NCBI GenBank assembly: GCA_020247055.1
Contig: JADCJL010000112.1
Location: forward strand, 1-55,986
From: Acidobacteriaceae bacterium
Lineage (GTDB): Bacteria; Acidobacteriota; Terriglobia; Bryobacterales; Bryobacteraceae
DNA length: 55,986 nucleotides
Direction: 5' to 3'
Part shown: one piece after another, positions 1-8,633 of the stretch
Position numbering within the stretch: position 1 is the first letter of the stretch
How the letters are laid out: each line of letters opens with the position of its first letter
Program-made: the position numbers and the translations under genes
The notes under the pieces: generated by a model
Seen by the model: only the letters and a program-made list of their open reading frames with translations
What the model was told of the DNA's origin: nothing
The model's database searches: none

Positions 1-908
1 GCGATGCCGCTGGTGATCTGGGCGAGGGTTTGGCGGTAGTCCGGGCGGCGGAAGACGAGGCGGTCGAGGGCGGAATCGATGGGGCCGGCGGCGAGGAAGA
101 AGGCGTAGGCGGCGGTGAGGCTGGAAACGGCGAAAGCCGCCCCGAGGGAGGGGGCGGCCAGGAGGGCAATGAGGAGGAGCGCGCCGAGGACGGCGCCGCG
201 TTTGATGAGGACATCGAAGAAGGTCGCGCGGGTTTGGAAATAGATCAGACCGGCGAGGCTGGGGAGCATGGCGAGTTGGGGCAGGAGTTGGTTGGGGTGG
301 GTCCAGACGGTGAGATTAACCAGGAGGAGCGGAAGGAATGCCGTGGCCAGTGTGCGGATATCCGCGGCCGTGGCAGGGATGGTGAGCGGTTCCGGTTCGC
401 GGTGGGGGGTGAGGTGGAGCGAGATCGGGGCCGCGGGGGCGCCGCCCCACCAGCGGGGGCTGACGTTTTCAGACTTGGGCAGGTTGCGGAACAGGGCGCC
501 GAGCGTCAGAACGAAGATTCCGGCGGAGTTCAGGGAGAAGATCGCTTCGCCGCAGGTGAGGAGAACCGTATGGTGGCCCCTGATGAAGGGGATGGCCAGG
601 TCGGCGTAGGCGAAAGCGACGGGGAGGTGGGCCAAGTGTCTGGCTTCGCCGACCGAGTCGAGCATGGACACGGCACAGGCCGAAAAGTAGTGGACGCAGA
701 GGATGGCGACGATGAGTTGGGCGTAGAAGGCCGTGAGGGCCCAAGCGGGGCCGAGGGCGGCGAGGGTGTAGAAGGCCGTGAGCGTGAGCAGGATGAGCAG
801 AAGGAGGATCGCCCGTCCGCGGAGGCGGACACGGGTGGCGAAGGCCGCGGCCATGGTGAGGCAGGCAAGGGCGAAGGCGGCATTGGCGATAGTGGCTATG
901 GCTGGCAT
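1..908 (-). CDS. Membrane N-terminus of a probable sensor histidine kinase (partial)
   Basis: The reading frame enters from the left edge, so 302 codons of the N-terminal part are visible. It is not a shadow: the translation is rich in hydrophobic helices (roughly residues 1-75, 110-150, 190-275) separated by short polar loops. Near residue 221 the segment YFQTRATFFDVLIKRG precedes another helix. I associate this motif with the multi-helix sensor region that comes before GAF and kinase domains in acidobacterial histidine kinases, but the catalytic part lies outside the window, so the function is an inference. The ATG at 908 is the only start after an in-frame TAG five codons upstream. I see no clear ribosome binding site. 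It could equally be another kind of multi-pass membrane protein. Confidence 0.55.
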   Translation of the reverse strand, partial: MPAIATIANAAFALACLTMAAAFATRVRLRGRAILLLLILLTLTAFYTLAALGPAWALTAFYAQLIVAILCVHYFSACAVSMLDSVGEARHLAHLPVAFAYADLAIPFIRGHHTVLLTCGEAIFSLNSAGIFVLTLGALFRNLPKSENVSPRWWGGAPAAPISLHLTPHREPEPLTIPATAADIRTLATAFLPLLLVNLTVWTHPNQLLPQLAMLPSLAGLIYFQTRATFFDVLIKRGAVLGALLLIALLAAPSLGAAFAVSSLTAAYAFFLAAGPIDSALDRLVFRRPDYRQTLAQITSGI

Positions 909-1261
909 GGGCCCATCGTGCGGCTATTCGGGCGGCGGCGCGATAGAAACCATGGTAAGCGGTGCGAATGGGGTGGTGAGCGGTGCGAGGCTGGCGACCG
1001 CTGATCGATTCCTGTGGGTCTGGTTATCGGCGGGCTGGATGGATGGGCAACCGAGCGCCGTTTTGAGATGGCCGGTGCCTCATGTCGAAGCCCTGGCCCC
1101 GGTGCAATCGACCAAGCCGAATCAGGTGCCCGCATCGCGGCGAAGAGGGGCAGCCTGTCCGCACCGGCGTTGGCGCGGACCTGCCAGCGTAGGATCGGCC
1201 CCGTACCGGGGACGTTTCCGACGGGAGGGCCGCCAGCGGGGACGGCGAGGCGGAGTCCGAG
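909..1261. other. Intergenic stretch, nothing recognised
   Basis: This 353-base gap separates two minus-strand genes. Short open frames exist on both strands, but their translations are Arg/Pro/Ser-rich and look like high-GC noise. No RNA gene, clear terminator or promoter was found. Confidence 0.4.
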
Positions 1262-1879
1262 CTATGGCCGGGACCGTCGACGGCTGACGAGACCGAGGGC
1301 GGCGAGACCAGTGGCCAGCATGGCGTAGGTGGAGGGTTCGGGAATCGCGTTGCTATTGCTGGTGATGCGGGCCTGAATGACGGAGAAGCCGAAGTCAATA
1401 TCAGGCGGATTCAGCGAAATTGGGCCGTTGGACACCTCGTAGGTGATCGCGTTGGGGCCAGAACCGAGGGTGATACTCGGGGAGGACCAGGCGATGGAAG
1501 CGTTGCTGGTAAAGCTGCCCACGGAACCGGTGATTTGTCCGCTGGCGATGGAACCGTTGAGATTCTGGGGAGAGGACTGGTTCAGGACGATGTAAAGATT
1601 CAGGCCAATCAACGACTGCATGGCGCAGATGGCGGTGCCGTCGACGCACTGAATCTCCAGGTCCCCGAAGCTGGCTGGCGTGGATGGATTGGCTGTCACG
1701 GTACTGGAAGGGACCGGGTTATAGATGACTCGCAACTTGCCGATGTCCTGCTGCAACACGCCGCAACCGGCAGCGCCCACACAAAGCTCAGACGTTGCCG
1801 TGCCATAAGTGACGGTAGCCGCAGCGGCTCCAAGGGTCCCGAACACGCCGAGGGCAAGGGTCAGCAGTAGTGATTTCAT
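1262..1879 (-). CDS. PEP-CTERM sorting-domain protein
   Basis: A 205-residue exported protein. A Sec signal peptide occupies about residues 1-21 (Lys followed by a Leu/Ala-rich core). The C-terminus is a textbook PEP-CTERM tail: IPEPSTYAMLATGLAALG, then a short Arg-rich end (RRRSRP). In this family the tail is cut by an exosortase and the protein goes to the surface or to exopolysaccharide; no exosortase is in this window. The middle part is Thr/Ser/Asn/Gly-rich and probably beta-stranded. It holds two cysteine pairs (C-x5-C near residue 33 and C-x6-C near residue 80) that could form disulfides. The middle part belongs to no family I recognise. A candidate sigma-70 promoter lies about 80 bases upstream. 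Confidence 0.85.
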   Translation of the reverse strand: MKSLLLTLALGVFGTLGAAAATVTYGTATSELCVGAAGCGVLQQDIGKLRVIYNPVPSSTVTANPSTPASFGDLEIQCVDGTAICAMQSLIGLNLYIVLNQSSPQNLNGSIASGQITGSVGSFTSNASIAWSSPSITLGSGPNAITYEVSNGPISLNPPDIDFGFSVIQARITSNSNAIPEPSTYAMLATGLAALGLVSRRRSRP

Positions 1880-1960
1880 GGTTCTCCAGAGATCGTTCTT
1901 AGGTCCTCAGGCTCTCGACGGGAGGAATAGTACTTTCGTAATGGAGCGAAGGACCAAAGT

Positions 1961-1989
1961 AGGATAAACCACGCGGTGCGGCAGGTCAA
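1961..1989 (-). promoter_or_regulatory. Candidate sigma-70 promoter of the PEP-CTERM gene
   Basis: Read on the minus strand, TTGACC (1989-1984) and TATCCT (1966-1961) are separated by exactly 17 bases. This matches the -35 well and the -10 at four of six positions. It would give a leader of about 75 bases. Confidence 0.4.
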
Positions 1990-2029
1990 TTGCGTTGCGT
2001 TTCCTCCGTTTTTCGGAACCCAATTGACC
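1984..2029. promoter_or_regulatory. Inverted repeat GGTCAATTG-N28-CAATTGACC
   Basis: Perfect nine-base arms at 1984-1992 and 2021-2029. The left arm contains the -35 box of the PEP-CTERM promoter. The right arm places a TTGACC in the opposite direction, but no good -10 follows it. The symmetry suggests a regulator binding to both arms. Confidence 0.35.
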
Positions 2030-2128
2030 GCGCAGTACCGCCGCCGAGAGGATGCGGAACGAAGAGGTCCAATCCACGACCGGCGGAACGGATTCCGAAA
2101 ATGGACTTGGACAAACCCAATCAGCGCC

Positions 2129-2275
2129 TCAACCAATGAGTTGCTCGGCGGAAAGCCAACCAAAGGCGTTCCGGTCGAAGACAGTTCTGCTGCCCGCTGC
2201 CTGGGGGATCAGAAAGTCATCGTGCGCTTGCTGAATTCGGATGAGGAATTGGTAAGCCGCCGTCGCCCGCTCCAA
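2129..2275 (-). pseudogene. Possible C-terminal remnant of an unknown protein
   Basis: Within the long gap 1880-2566, a 48-codon frame gives an amino-acid mix like a real protein (for example FLIRIQQAHDDFLIPQ, then FDRNAFGWLSAEQLIG and a stop). It also has less extreme third-position GC than the neighbours. Upstream the signal dissolves into Arg/Pro-rich frames, so if it was a gene it is broken. I do not recognise the family. The rest of 1880-2566 holds only the promoter and repeat described above and the short -10 signal before the amidohydrolase. Confidence 0.2.
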
Positions 2276-2555
2276 GCAGTGGTTCCAGCCCCAGGAGGGG
2301 GGCCATCGAGCCGATCCTCGTCGATCCGGACTGCACCACGGACAGAATCCGCAGCGCCGGCAACATCCTCCCGGCGCCCCGGCGCTTGTCCGAGCACCGC
2401 GTTTGTTTCGCCGGAGAGTCCCCCAGCGCCCTGCACCGCCCCGCCGCCCACGCGCGGTTGGACGGCAAACTCCGGTTCGTCAGCTCTTCCGGCGTGGGCG
2501 TCCCCCGTCCAACCCCTGCGCTTGCCCCCTCGAACGCGGAAAACAAGGGATCAGT

Positions 2556-2561
2556 TACACT
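2556..2561 (+). promoter_or_regulatory. TACACT -10-like box five bases before a start codon
   Basis: TACACT ends five bases before the ATG at 2567, so transcription would start at or next to the start codon. No Shine-Dalgarno sequence is present. The same arrangement recurs elsewhere in the window. Confidence 0.3.
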
Positions 2562-2566
2562 CAGTC

Positions 2567-3898
2567 ATGCGGTCAGTCCTGATCCGGATTTACACCGGGC
2601 TACTCTTCTCTCACTTACTCCTCTGGGGTCAGCCATCGCCCATCGCTTTCACGGGCGCCCGCGTCATCCCCATCGCCGGTCCGGAGATAGAAAACGGCGT
2701 TGTGGTGGTGCAGAATGGCCGCATTCTTTCCGTCGGCCCGGCCAACTCGGCCATCCCGAACGGCGCCCAGCGCGTTGATCTGCGGGGCAAAGTGCTCATG
2801 CCGGGGCTCGTCGATTCCCACTCCCACATCGGCCAGCCCGAGGGAGCCGACTCCTCTTCCCCCTTCCAGCCCGATGTTCGGGTCCTCGACTCGCTCAATC
2901 CCCGCGCCGCGTCCATCAAACGGGCTCGCGCCGGCGGCATCACCACGGTCAACGTCATGCCCGGCTCCGGCCACCTGCTCTCCGGCCAGACGCTCTACCT
3001 CAAGCTACGGGAGTCGCGGATCATTGACGATCTCCTGATCCGCCTCTCGGACGGCACCATCGCGGGCGGCATCAAGATGGCCAATGGCACCAATCCCCGG
3101 CGCCCGGCCCCTTTCCCCGGTACGCGCGGCAAAGCCGCGGCGATCGTGCGGGAGCAGTACATCAGGGCCCAGGAATACGCCGCCAAAGTGAAGGTGGCCA
3201 ACGGCGACGCCGCCAAGCTTCCTCCGCGCGATTTGCGGATGGAGGCCCTGGGCGAAGCCCTGGCCGGCAAACGGATCGTCCAGCATCACACCCACCGCCA
3301 CGATGACATCCTCACCGTGCTGCGCCTCGCCGACGAGTTCAAGCTGAAGGTGGTCCTGCATCACGTCTCCGATGGCTGGATGGTCGCCCGGGAAGTGGCC
3401 GCCTCCCCGCAGATTCTCGGAGCCTCGGTCATCGTCATCGACTCCCCGGGCGGCAAGCTCGAAGCCAAGGACGCCGCGCTCGACACCGCCGGAGTCATGG
3501 ACCGCGCCGGCGTGCTGGTCGGGTTTCACACCGACGATGGCGTGACCGATTCGCGCTGGTTCCTGCGCTCCGCCGCGCTCGGCGTTCGCACCGGCATGGA
3601 TCGCCGCAAAGCGCTCGAAGCCGTCACCATCGCCAATGCACGCCTGCTCGCGCTCGACCATCGCGTCGGCTCGCTGACCCCTGGCAAGGATGCGGATCTG
3701 ATCATCCTCTCCGGCGACCCGCTGTCGGTGTACACGCACATCGAACAGACCTGGGTGGAAGGCCGGAAAGTCTGGGATCGTTCCGTGGCGGCTGACCGTA
3801 TCTTCGCCACGGGAGGCCCCGGCGCCGCTGCCGAGGGCGGCCTGATGAGCCTCGACGAATGTGGTGGTTTTTCCCTGCTGGGGGCGCGTTTCCAATGA
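2567..3898 (+). CDS. Exported imidazolonepropionase-like amidohydrolase
   Basis: A 443-residue metal-dependent amidohydrolase. A Sec signal peptide (about residues 1-21, ending near WGQ) indicates a periplasmic enzyme. The family fold is complete: the small beta domain, then PGLVDSHSHIGQ (the HxH metal site), a His-rich segment QHHTHRHDD, VVLHHVSDGW, the Asp-bearing GFHTDDGV, and the closing GSLTPGKDADLIIL strand. Relatives hydrolyse cyclic amides, dipeptides or xenobiotic amides; the substrate here cannot be read from sequence. The frame is open back to 1976, but the first 197 codons do not look like this family. The ATG at 2567 starts the signal peptide and is chosen. The stop overlaps the next gene as ATGA. 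Confidence 0.88.
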   Translation: MRSVLIRIYTGLLFSHLLLWGQPSPIAFTGARVIPIAGPEIENGVVVVQNGRILSVGPANSAIPNGAQRVDLRGKVLMPGLVDSHSHIGQPEGADSSSPFQPDVRVLDSLNPRAASIKRARAGGITTVNVMPGSGHLLSGQTLYLKLRESRIIDDLLIRLSDGTIAGGIKMANGTNPRRPAPFPGTRGKAAAIVREQYIRAQEYAAKVKVANGDAAKLPPRDLRMEALGEALAGKRIVQHHTHRHDDILTVLRLADEFKLKVVLHHVSDGWMVAREVAASPQILGASVIVIDSPGGKLEAKDAALDTAGVMDRAGVLVGFHTDDGVTDSRWFLRSAALGVRTGMDRRKALEAVTIANARLLALDHRVGSLTPGKDADLIILSGDPLSVYTHIEQTWVEGRKVWDRSVAADRIFATGGPGAAAEGGLMSLDECGGFSLLGARFQ

Positions 3899-5109
3899 AA
3901 ATCGGTCTCTTTCTCTCTCTGATCCCGGCTTTGGCCCTCGCGCAGCCCATCGCCGTGCGCGGCGAACTCGTTCACACCATGGCCGGCCCGCCCATCCGTG
4001 ACGGCGTGGTCATCGTCAACGGCGGCAGAATTGAGCGCGTCGGCCCCGCGGCGTCCACTCCGGTTCCCGCCGGCGCTCGCATTCTCCGCGCAAAAGTCGT
4101 CACCCCCGGTCTCGTCGACGCGCACTCGACCGTAGGCCTATCCGGCGCTCTCAACCAGCCGCACGACCAGGATCAGCTGGAACGCTCCGCGCCCGTGCAG
4201 CCGGAGTTGCGCGCGATTGACGCCTACAACGCCCGGGACCCGCTCGTGCCGTGGCTGCGCTCGTTCGGCATCACGACGATCCACACCGGCCACGGCCCCG
4301 GTGCGTTGATCAGCGGGCAGACGATGGTCGCCAAGACCACCGGGACTACCGTCGAGGCCGACACCCTCAAGCCGGCCGCCATGGTGGCGGCGAGCCTTGG
4401 CGACGCCGGCCGCGCCGAGGGCGGAAAGTCGCCCGGCTCGCGCGCGAAGATGATCGCCATGCTGCGTACCGAGTTTCTGAAAGCGCAGGAGCACGCCGGC
4501 AAGCTCGCCAAAGTTGAAAGAGGCGCTGAAAAGGACAAGGTGCCGCCGCGCGATCTCCATTTGGAGGCGTTGGTCCAGGTGCTCAAGGGCGAACTGCCCT
4601 TGCTGGTCACGGTCCACCGTGCTCACGATATCCTCTCGGCTATCCGCCTGGGCAAAGAGTTCCAACTCCGGCTCGTGCTCGACGGCGTGGCCGAAGCGCC
4701 GTCTGTGCTCGAGGAGATTAAGGCTTCCGGCTACCCGGTGTTCGTCCATCCGAGCATGGCGCGCCCGAACGGTGACGCCGAAGCGCTCTCGCTTGAAACC
4801 GCGTCGAAGCTGCGGGCCGCCGGGGTGCCTTTTGCCATCCAGTCCGGCTTCGAGGGGTATGTTCCCAAGACGCGCGTGATCCTGTTCGAAGCCGCCTTGG
4901 CGGCGGCCAATGGGCTGACGCCGGACGAGGCGCTGGCCGCGATCACCATCGAGCCCGCGAAGCTGCTCGGCCTCGACGGCCGGATCGGATCCCTGGCCCC
5001 GGGCAAGGACGCCGATATCGCGCTCTATGACGGCGACCCGCTCGAATACACCTCGCACTGCACGGGAGTGTTGATCGGCGGCAAACTGGTTTCGGAGATG
5101 CCGCGGTAA
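3895..5109 (+). CDS. Amidohydrolase-like protein lacking metal ligands
   Basis: A 404-residue paralogue of the preceding gene, starting at the ATG inside its stop (ATGA), so the two are probably translationally coupled. Signal peptide about residues 1-16 (LIPALALAQ). The overall fold is kept, including PGLVDAHS and GSLAPGKDADIALYDGDP. The metal site is eroded: HxH has become HST, the segment matching the VVLHH strand reads LVLDGVAEAP without His, and the Asp region reads IQSGFEGY. A zinc-dependent reaction is therefore unlikely. It may act as a partner subunit, or as a binding or scaffold protein for the upstream enzyme. The frame is open twelve codons further upstream, but that extension would bury the signal peptide. 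Confidence 0.82.
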   Translation: MKIGLFLSLIPALALAQPIAVRGELVHTMAGPPIRDGVVIVNGGRIERVGPAASTPVPAGARILRAKVVTPGLVDAHSTVGLSGALNQPHDQDQLERSAPVQPELRAIDAYNARDPLVPWLRSFGITTIHTGHGPGALISGQTMVAKTTGTTVEADTLKPAAMVAASLGDAGRAEGGKSPGSRAKMIAMLRTEFLKAQEHAGKLAKVERGAEKDKVPPRDLHLEALVQVLKGELPLLVTVHRAHDILSAIRLGKEFQLRLVLDGVAEAPSVLEEIKASGYPVFVHPSMARPNGDAEALSLETASKLRAAGVPFAIQSGFEGYVPKTRVILFEAALAAANGLTPDEALAAITIEPAKLLGLDGRIGSLAPGKDADIALYDGDPLEYTSHCTGVLIGGKLVSEMPR

Positions 5110-5127
5110 GCGCTGAGATTCGGCGGC

Positions 5128-5140
5128 GCCCCGCTGGGGC
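5128..5140. terminator. GC hairpin between convergent genes
   Basis: GCCCC-GCT-GGGGC is a five-pair stem with a three-base loop in the 81-base gap between two convergent genes. There is no T-run, so a role in termination is only suggested by position. Confidence 0.25.
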
Positions 5141-5190
5141 AAGCGGGCCGTGTGTCCTGTGCGGCCGCCGGCGGTCACCCCGCGTCCGGG

Positions 5191-8100
5191 CTAGCCAACC
5201 GCGTGCCCGGACGCCAGCGCCTGCGCCAGCGCCAGGGCCTGCCGCAGATCCGTCTTCCCGCTTCCCAGCGTGGGGATCGATTCGACCTGAAAGATAGACG
5301 CCGGCTTGGGAATCCACAGCGCCGGCAGTCCGGCCAGGGCCAGATGTTCCACCATCTGCGCCGGAGTATGCCCCGTCGCGGTGTGGAGCACCACAAGACG
5401 TTCCCCGCGCTGTGCGTCCGGAATCCCCAACGTCAGGCAGAGAGCATCGCGGAGCAGCGTTTGTAAAGACTCTTCAACCTTCAGATGCGGCACCATCTCC
5501 CCGGCAATCTTCGAGAACCGGGACAGACGGCCCGTGATGTACAAAAAGCCGTCTTCGTCCAGGCGAGCCATGTCTCCGGTTATGTAGAAACCCTCGTGAA
5601 GGACCTTGGCGGTGAGGGCGGGCTGACTCCGGTAGCCGCGCATGCGGTTCGGCCCGTTGACCAGCAGCATGCCTTCTCTGTTCGCCGGCAGCGGCTCCAT
5701 GGTGGCTGGATCAACAATGCGGACCTGAACGTTGGGCAGCGGGCGGCCCACGCTCAGCGGGCGGGAAGCGCCGGGGCTGTTGACGGCGACCACGGGGGAC
5801 ATCTCCGTGCAGCCATAGCCTTCGTGCATCGCCAGACCGAACTTTTCGAGGAACTCCGCGGCAATCGAGGGGCGGAGCTTTTCGGCGCCGACGAGCACAT
5901 AACGGATGTGGGCAAACTGCTCCCGGGTGCACTTGCGAGCGTAGGTCGCGGCGAAAGTGGGCGTCGAAAGCAGGAAGGTGGCCGCGTAGCGAGCCGCCAG
6001 CTCACCGATGCCCTTCGCATCGGCGGGATTCGGATGGAGCACTACCGGGAAGCGATAGAGCAGCGGGAAGCAGAGGTTATAGGCGAAGCCGAAGGAATGG
6101 AAGAAGGGCAACACCCCCAGCATCACGTCAGCGGGGGAGACCGGATAAAGCCGGGCGACGGCATCCATGTTGGAGAGCAGGTTCCGGTGAGTCAGTTCGA
6201 CGCCTTTGGGGTCGCCGGTGCTGCCGGAAGAGAAGATGATGGCGGCAACGTCGCTACCGCGCCCGGGACTGCCGAGAGAAAAGCGCGCCGCCAGGTACGC
6301 GCGAATCTTGGCCAGCTTCGAGAAAGAAGGCAGCAGGTCTTCGAGGTAGACGACCCCCTCTGGCGCTTCCATCTTCTGCCGCGTCAGGAAGGCGCGCGAG
6401 CTGAAGATCGTCCCGATGGAGCACTGGGAAATCGCGCTCCCGAGCGAGGACGGCCCCGCAGTGAAATTGAGGTTGACGGCGGTGCGGCCGCTCAGCAGGG
6501 TCGCCAGATTGGCGAGGGCCGCGCCCACCGAGTTCGGCAGCAGCAGGCCGATGTGGGTCTGGCCCTTGCCGTGCCGGTCGATCCACGATCGCAGCAGCTG
6601 CGCCGCGGTGAGCGCTTCCCCGAATGTGAGTTGCTTGCCCATGGAATCGGCCAGGGCGAGCGAGTTCCAACGCGCCCGGGCGGCGGCGATGAAGCGCGTG
6701 GCAATGGTGTCGCGACCCGGATCGGAAAGAGCCAGCACTTGAGCCTGGAGAGCCTCGGGTGAGATCGGCCCCTGAATCGGCTCGCCGATCGTGATGGTCA
6801 CACGCGGGCGGAACCAGCCCAGCCAGCTGCGTTCGGGATGAAGACTCAAGGGGTGGCCCCACATCCCATCGATGGAGACCGGGATGATGGGCGCGGCAGA
6901 ACCCGTCTTCGATTCCGCGATCCGCTCATAGCCGCGCTTGAACGGCAGCAGATCGCCGGTGCGGCTAATCTGGCCTTCCGGGAAGATCCCAACCAGCTCC
7001 CCCGCCTCGACTTCGCGGCGGCAGGCCAGCAGGCTTTGGACGGCATCGCGGCTGCGCGCCAGATCGATGGGAATGGCGCGGAAGAGCCGGAAGAGCGCAG
7101 GCGCCTGATCGAAAACCGCCTTCCAGGTGATCCAGCGGATCAGTCGAGGCGTGGCGCAACTGATCAGCAGGGCATCGGCGTAGGAAACGTGGTTGGCGAC
7201 GAGCACGGCGCCGCCGCGCGCGGGGAGTTGTCCGCGCATCTCCAGACGGAAGCACAGACGCAGGAGCACCTGCAGGAGAAACCGGACCGAGTGGGCCGGC
7301 AGGTAGCGAAAAAAGATGAAAAGCGAAGCGACGATCGAGAAAACGCCCGCCGCGCGAAAGAGGATGGTCGCCCCGCCGCCGAGCAGGTCGTGCCCGACAT
7401 AAAGAGCGGCGGAAGCCAGGATCACCCCCAGCATGTTCACGAAGTTGTTCGTCGCCAGAAGGCGCCCCTTTTCGGCCGCCGGGGCCTCCTCCTGGAGAAA
7501 GGCGTTGAGCGGCACGATGAAGAGACCACCAAAGAAGCCGATCAGAACCAGGCAGACGCCGGCCGCGCCCTGCGTACCGGTCGCCGCAAGGGCCAGCGTG
7601 GACAGACCCATCAGAAAGCCCGCCGGAGCAACGAAGCCAAGATCGATCGCATCGCCGGACAGTCGGCCGGCGGCCAGGGATCCAAGGCCAATACCGAACG
7701 CCAGAGCCGCGACCAGCAAGCCGATCTGACTCTCGGAGCCATGGAGCGTCTCCTTCACGAAGACCACGAGGGCCAACTGGAGCAGCCCGCCGATCATCCA
7801 AAACGCGGAGATGGCAAGCACCGTCAGGGCCATGGGCCGGTTGCCCGCCAGGATCCGGAGACCGCTCCCGACCTCGGAAAAGGGATTGCGATGAAAGGCC
7901 TCGCGAGAGGGCGAGGCGGGAACCCGGCGGATGCCAAGACTCGCGAGCGAACCGAGCACCGAAAGGCCAACGAGCAAAAGGCCCATCTTCCAGGCTTCCT
8001 GCTTCCAATGCTCGAACAGCACCGTGCCGACGCCCCCACCGAGGACGATGGCGACGAACGTAGAAAGTTCGAGCAGGGCATTGGCGCGCAACAGGTCACG

Positions 8101-8520
8101 CTCCGGCAGCATCTCGGGAAGAATGCCGTATTTGGCCGGACTGAAGAAGTTAGCCTGCGTCGCCAGCAGGAAGAGGATGGCGAGCAGAGCCGGCATGTTC
8201 GCGGCGTGTAGCGCGAACAGGGCCAGGATCATGGTCAGGATCTCGCTGGCCTTGGTTACCATCAACACCTGCGACTTCGAAAAGCGGTCGGCCAACTGTC
8301 CGGCCCAACCGGCCAGCAGCAGAAAGGGAAGCACGAATACGGCGCCGGTAAGGGCCAGGTAGCGGCTCCCTGCCTCCGGGTTCCCGACGGTATATGCTAC
8401 CGCGGCAACGGAGACGATCATCTTGAACAGGTTGTCGTTGAAGGCCGCGAGAAACTGGGTCCAGAGGAAACACTGGAAGCCGCGATCACGCAGGAGGCCG
8501 GAATAACTGGAGTTTTGCAT
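5191..8520 (-). CDS. Fused MFS transporter / acyltransferase / acyl-ACP synthetase (Aas-like)
   Basis: An 1109-residue three-domain protein. Residues about 1-400 are a twelve-helix major facilitator similar to the lysophospholipid flippase LplT (AFNDNLFKMIVS near the start). Residues about 420-610 are a PlsC-type acyltransferase with the catalytic NHVSYAD motif (NHx4D) near residue 442 and FPEGQIS further on. Residues about 630-1100 are an AMP-forming acyl-ligase with the P-loop-like IIFSSGSTGDPKG near residue 760 and GYGCTEMSP. In E. coli, LplT and Aas together bring in lysophospholipid, activate a fatty acid on ACP and re-acylate the lipid. This gene appears to join all three steps in one inner-membrane polypeptide. 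The start follows a GGAG-like site; the gene is divergent from the sigma-54 activator. Confidence 0.9.
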   Translation of the reverse strand: MQNSSYSGLLRDRGFQCFLWTQFLAAFNDNLFKMIVSVAAVAYTVGNPEAGSRYLALTGAVFVLPFLLLAGWAGQLADRFSKSQVLMVTKASEILTMILALFALHAANMPALLAILFLLATQANFFSPAKYGILPEMLPERDLLRANALLELSTFVAIVLGGGVGTVLFEHWKQEAWKMGLLLVGLSVLGSLASLGIRRVPASPSREAFHRNPFSEVGSGLRILAGNRPMALTVLAISAFWMIGGLLQLALVVFVKETLHGSESQIGLLVAALAFGIGLGSLAAGRLSGDAIDLGFVAPAGFLMGLSTLALAATGTQGAAGVCLVLIGFFGGLFIVPLNAFLQEEAPAAEKGRLLATNNFVNMLGVILASAALYVGHDLLGGGATILFRAAGVFSIVASLFIFFRYLPAHSVRFLLQVLLRLCFRLEMRGQLPARGGAVLVANHVSYADALLISCATPRLIRWITWKAVFDQAPALFRLFRAIPIDLARSRDAVQSLLACRREVEAGELVGIFPEGQISRTGDLLPFKRGYERIAESKTGSAAPIIPVSIDGMWGHPLSLHPERSWLGWFRPRVTITIGEPIQGPISPEALQAQVLALSDPGRDTIATRFIAAARARWNSLALADSMGKQLTFGEALTAAQLLRSWIDRHGKGQTHIGLLLPNSVGAALANLATLLSGRTAVNLNFTAGPSSLGSAISQCSIGTIFSSRAFLTRQKMEAPEGVVYLEDLLPSFSKLAKIRAYLAARFSLGSPGRGSDVAAIIFSSGSTGDPKGVELTHRNLLSNMDAVARLYPVSPADVMLGVLPFFHSFGFAYNLCFPLLYRFPVVLHPNPADAKGIGELAARYAATFLLSTPTFAATYARKCTREQFAHIRYVLVGAEKLRPSIAAEFLEKFGLAMHEGYGCTEMSPVVAVNSPGASRPLSVGRPLPNVQVRIVDPATMEPLPANREGMLLVNGPNRMRGYRSQPALTAKVLHEGFYITGDMARLDEDGFLYITGRLSRFSKIAGEMVPHLKVEESLQTLLRDALCLTLGIPDAQRGERLVVLHTATGHTPAQMVEHLALAGLPALWIPKPASIFQVESIPTLGSGKTDLRQALALAQALASGHAVG

Positions 8521-8602
8521 GAGGACAGAATTGGCAACTGGCGTACCAAAAGCTAAGTGATTGTCAGCAATGGCTTTCCGGCTGCTTGGGCGAGATTCGC
8601 CA

Positions 8603-8617
8603 GTACATTTCCTGTAC
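8603..8617. promoter_or_regulatory. Palindrome GTACA-N5-TGTAC, operator candidate
   Basis: A perfect inverted repeat with five-base arms, located between the divergent acyltransferase fusion and the sigma-54 activator. It ends four bases before the TATGAT box, where a repressor or autoregulator would block transcription. Confidence 0.4.
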
Positions 8618-8621
8618 GGGG

Positions 8622-8627
8622 TATGAT
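8622..8627 (+). promoter_or_regulatory. TATGAT -10 box of the sigma-54 activator gene
   Basis: TATGAT matches the -10 consensus at five of six positions and ends six bases before the ATG at 8634. The transcript would then be leaderless or nearly so. No convincing -35 is visible at 17 bases. Confidence 0.4.
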
Positions 8628-8633
8628 CAAAAA

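Noticed and set aside
30-1004. 324-codon plus-strand frame at the left end
   Set aside because: Gly/Glu-rich shadow; the minus strand gives membrane helices.
5485-8211. Long plus-strand frames opposite the acyltransferase fusion
   Set aside because: Composition is Arg/Gly/Glu-rich without domains; the minus-strand product has three complete domains.
8603-8617. Palindrome as a BlaI/CopY operator
   Set aside because: Those operators have TACA and TGTA with a different, shorter spacing, and no matching regulator gene is nearby.
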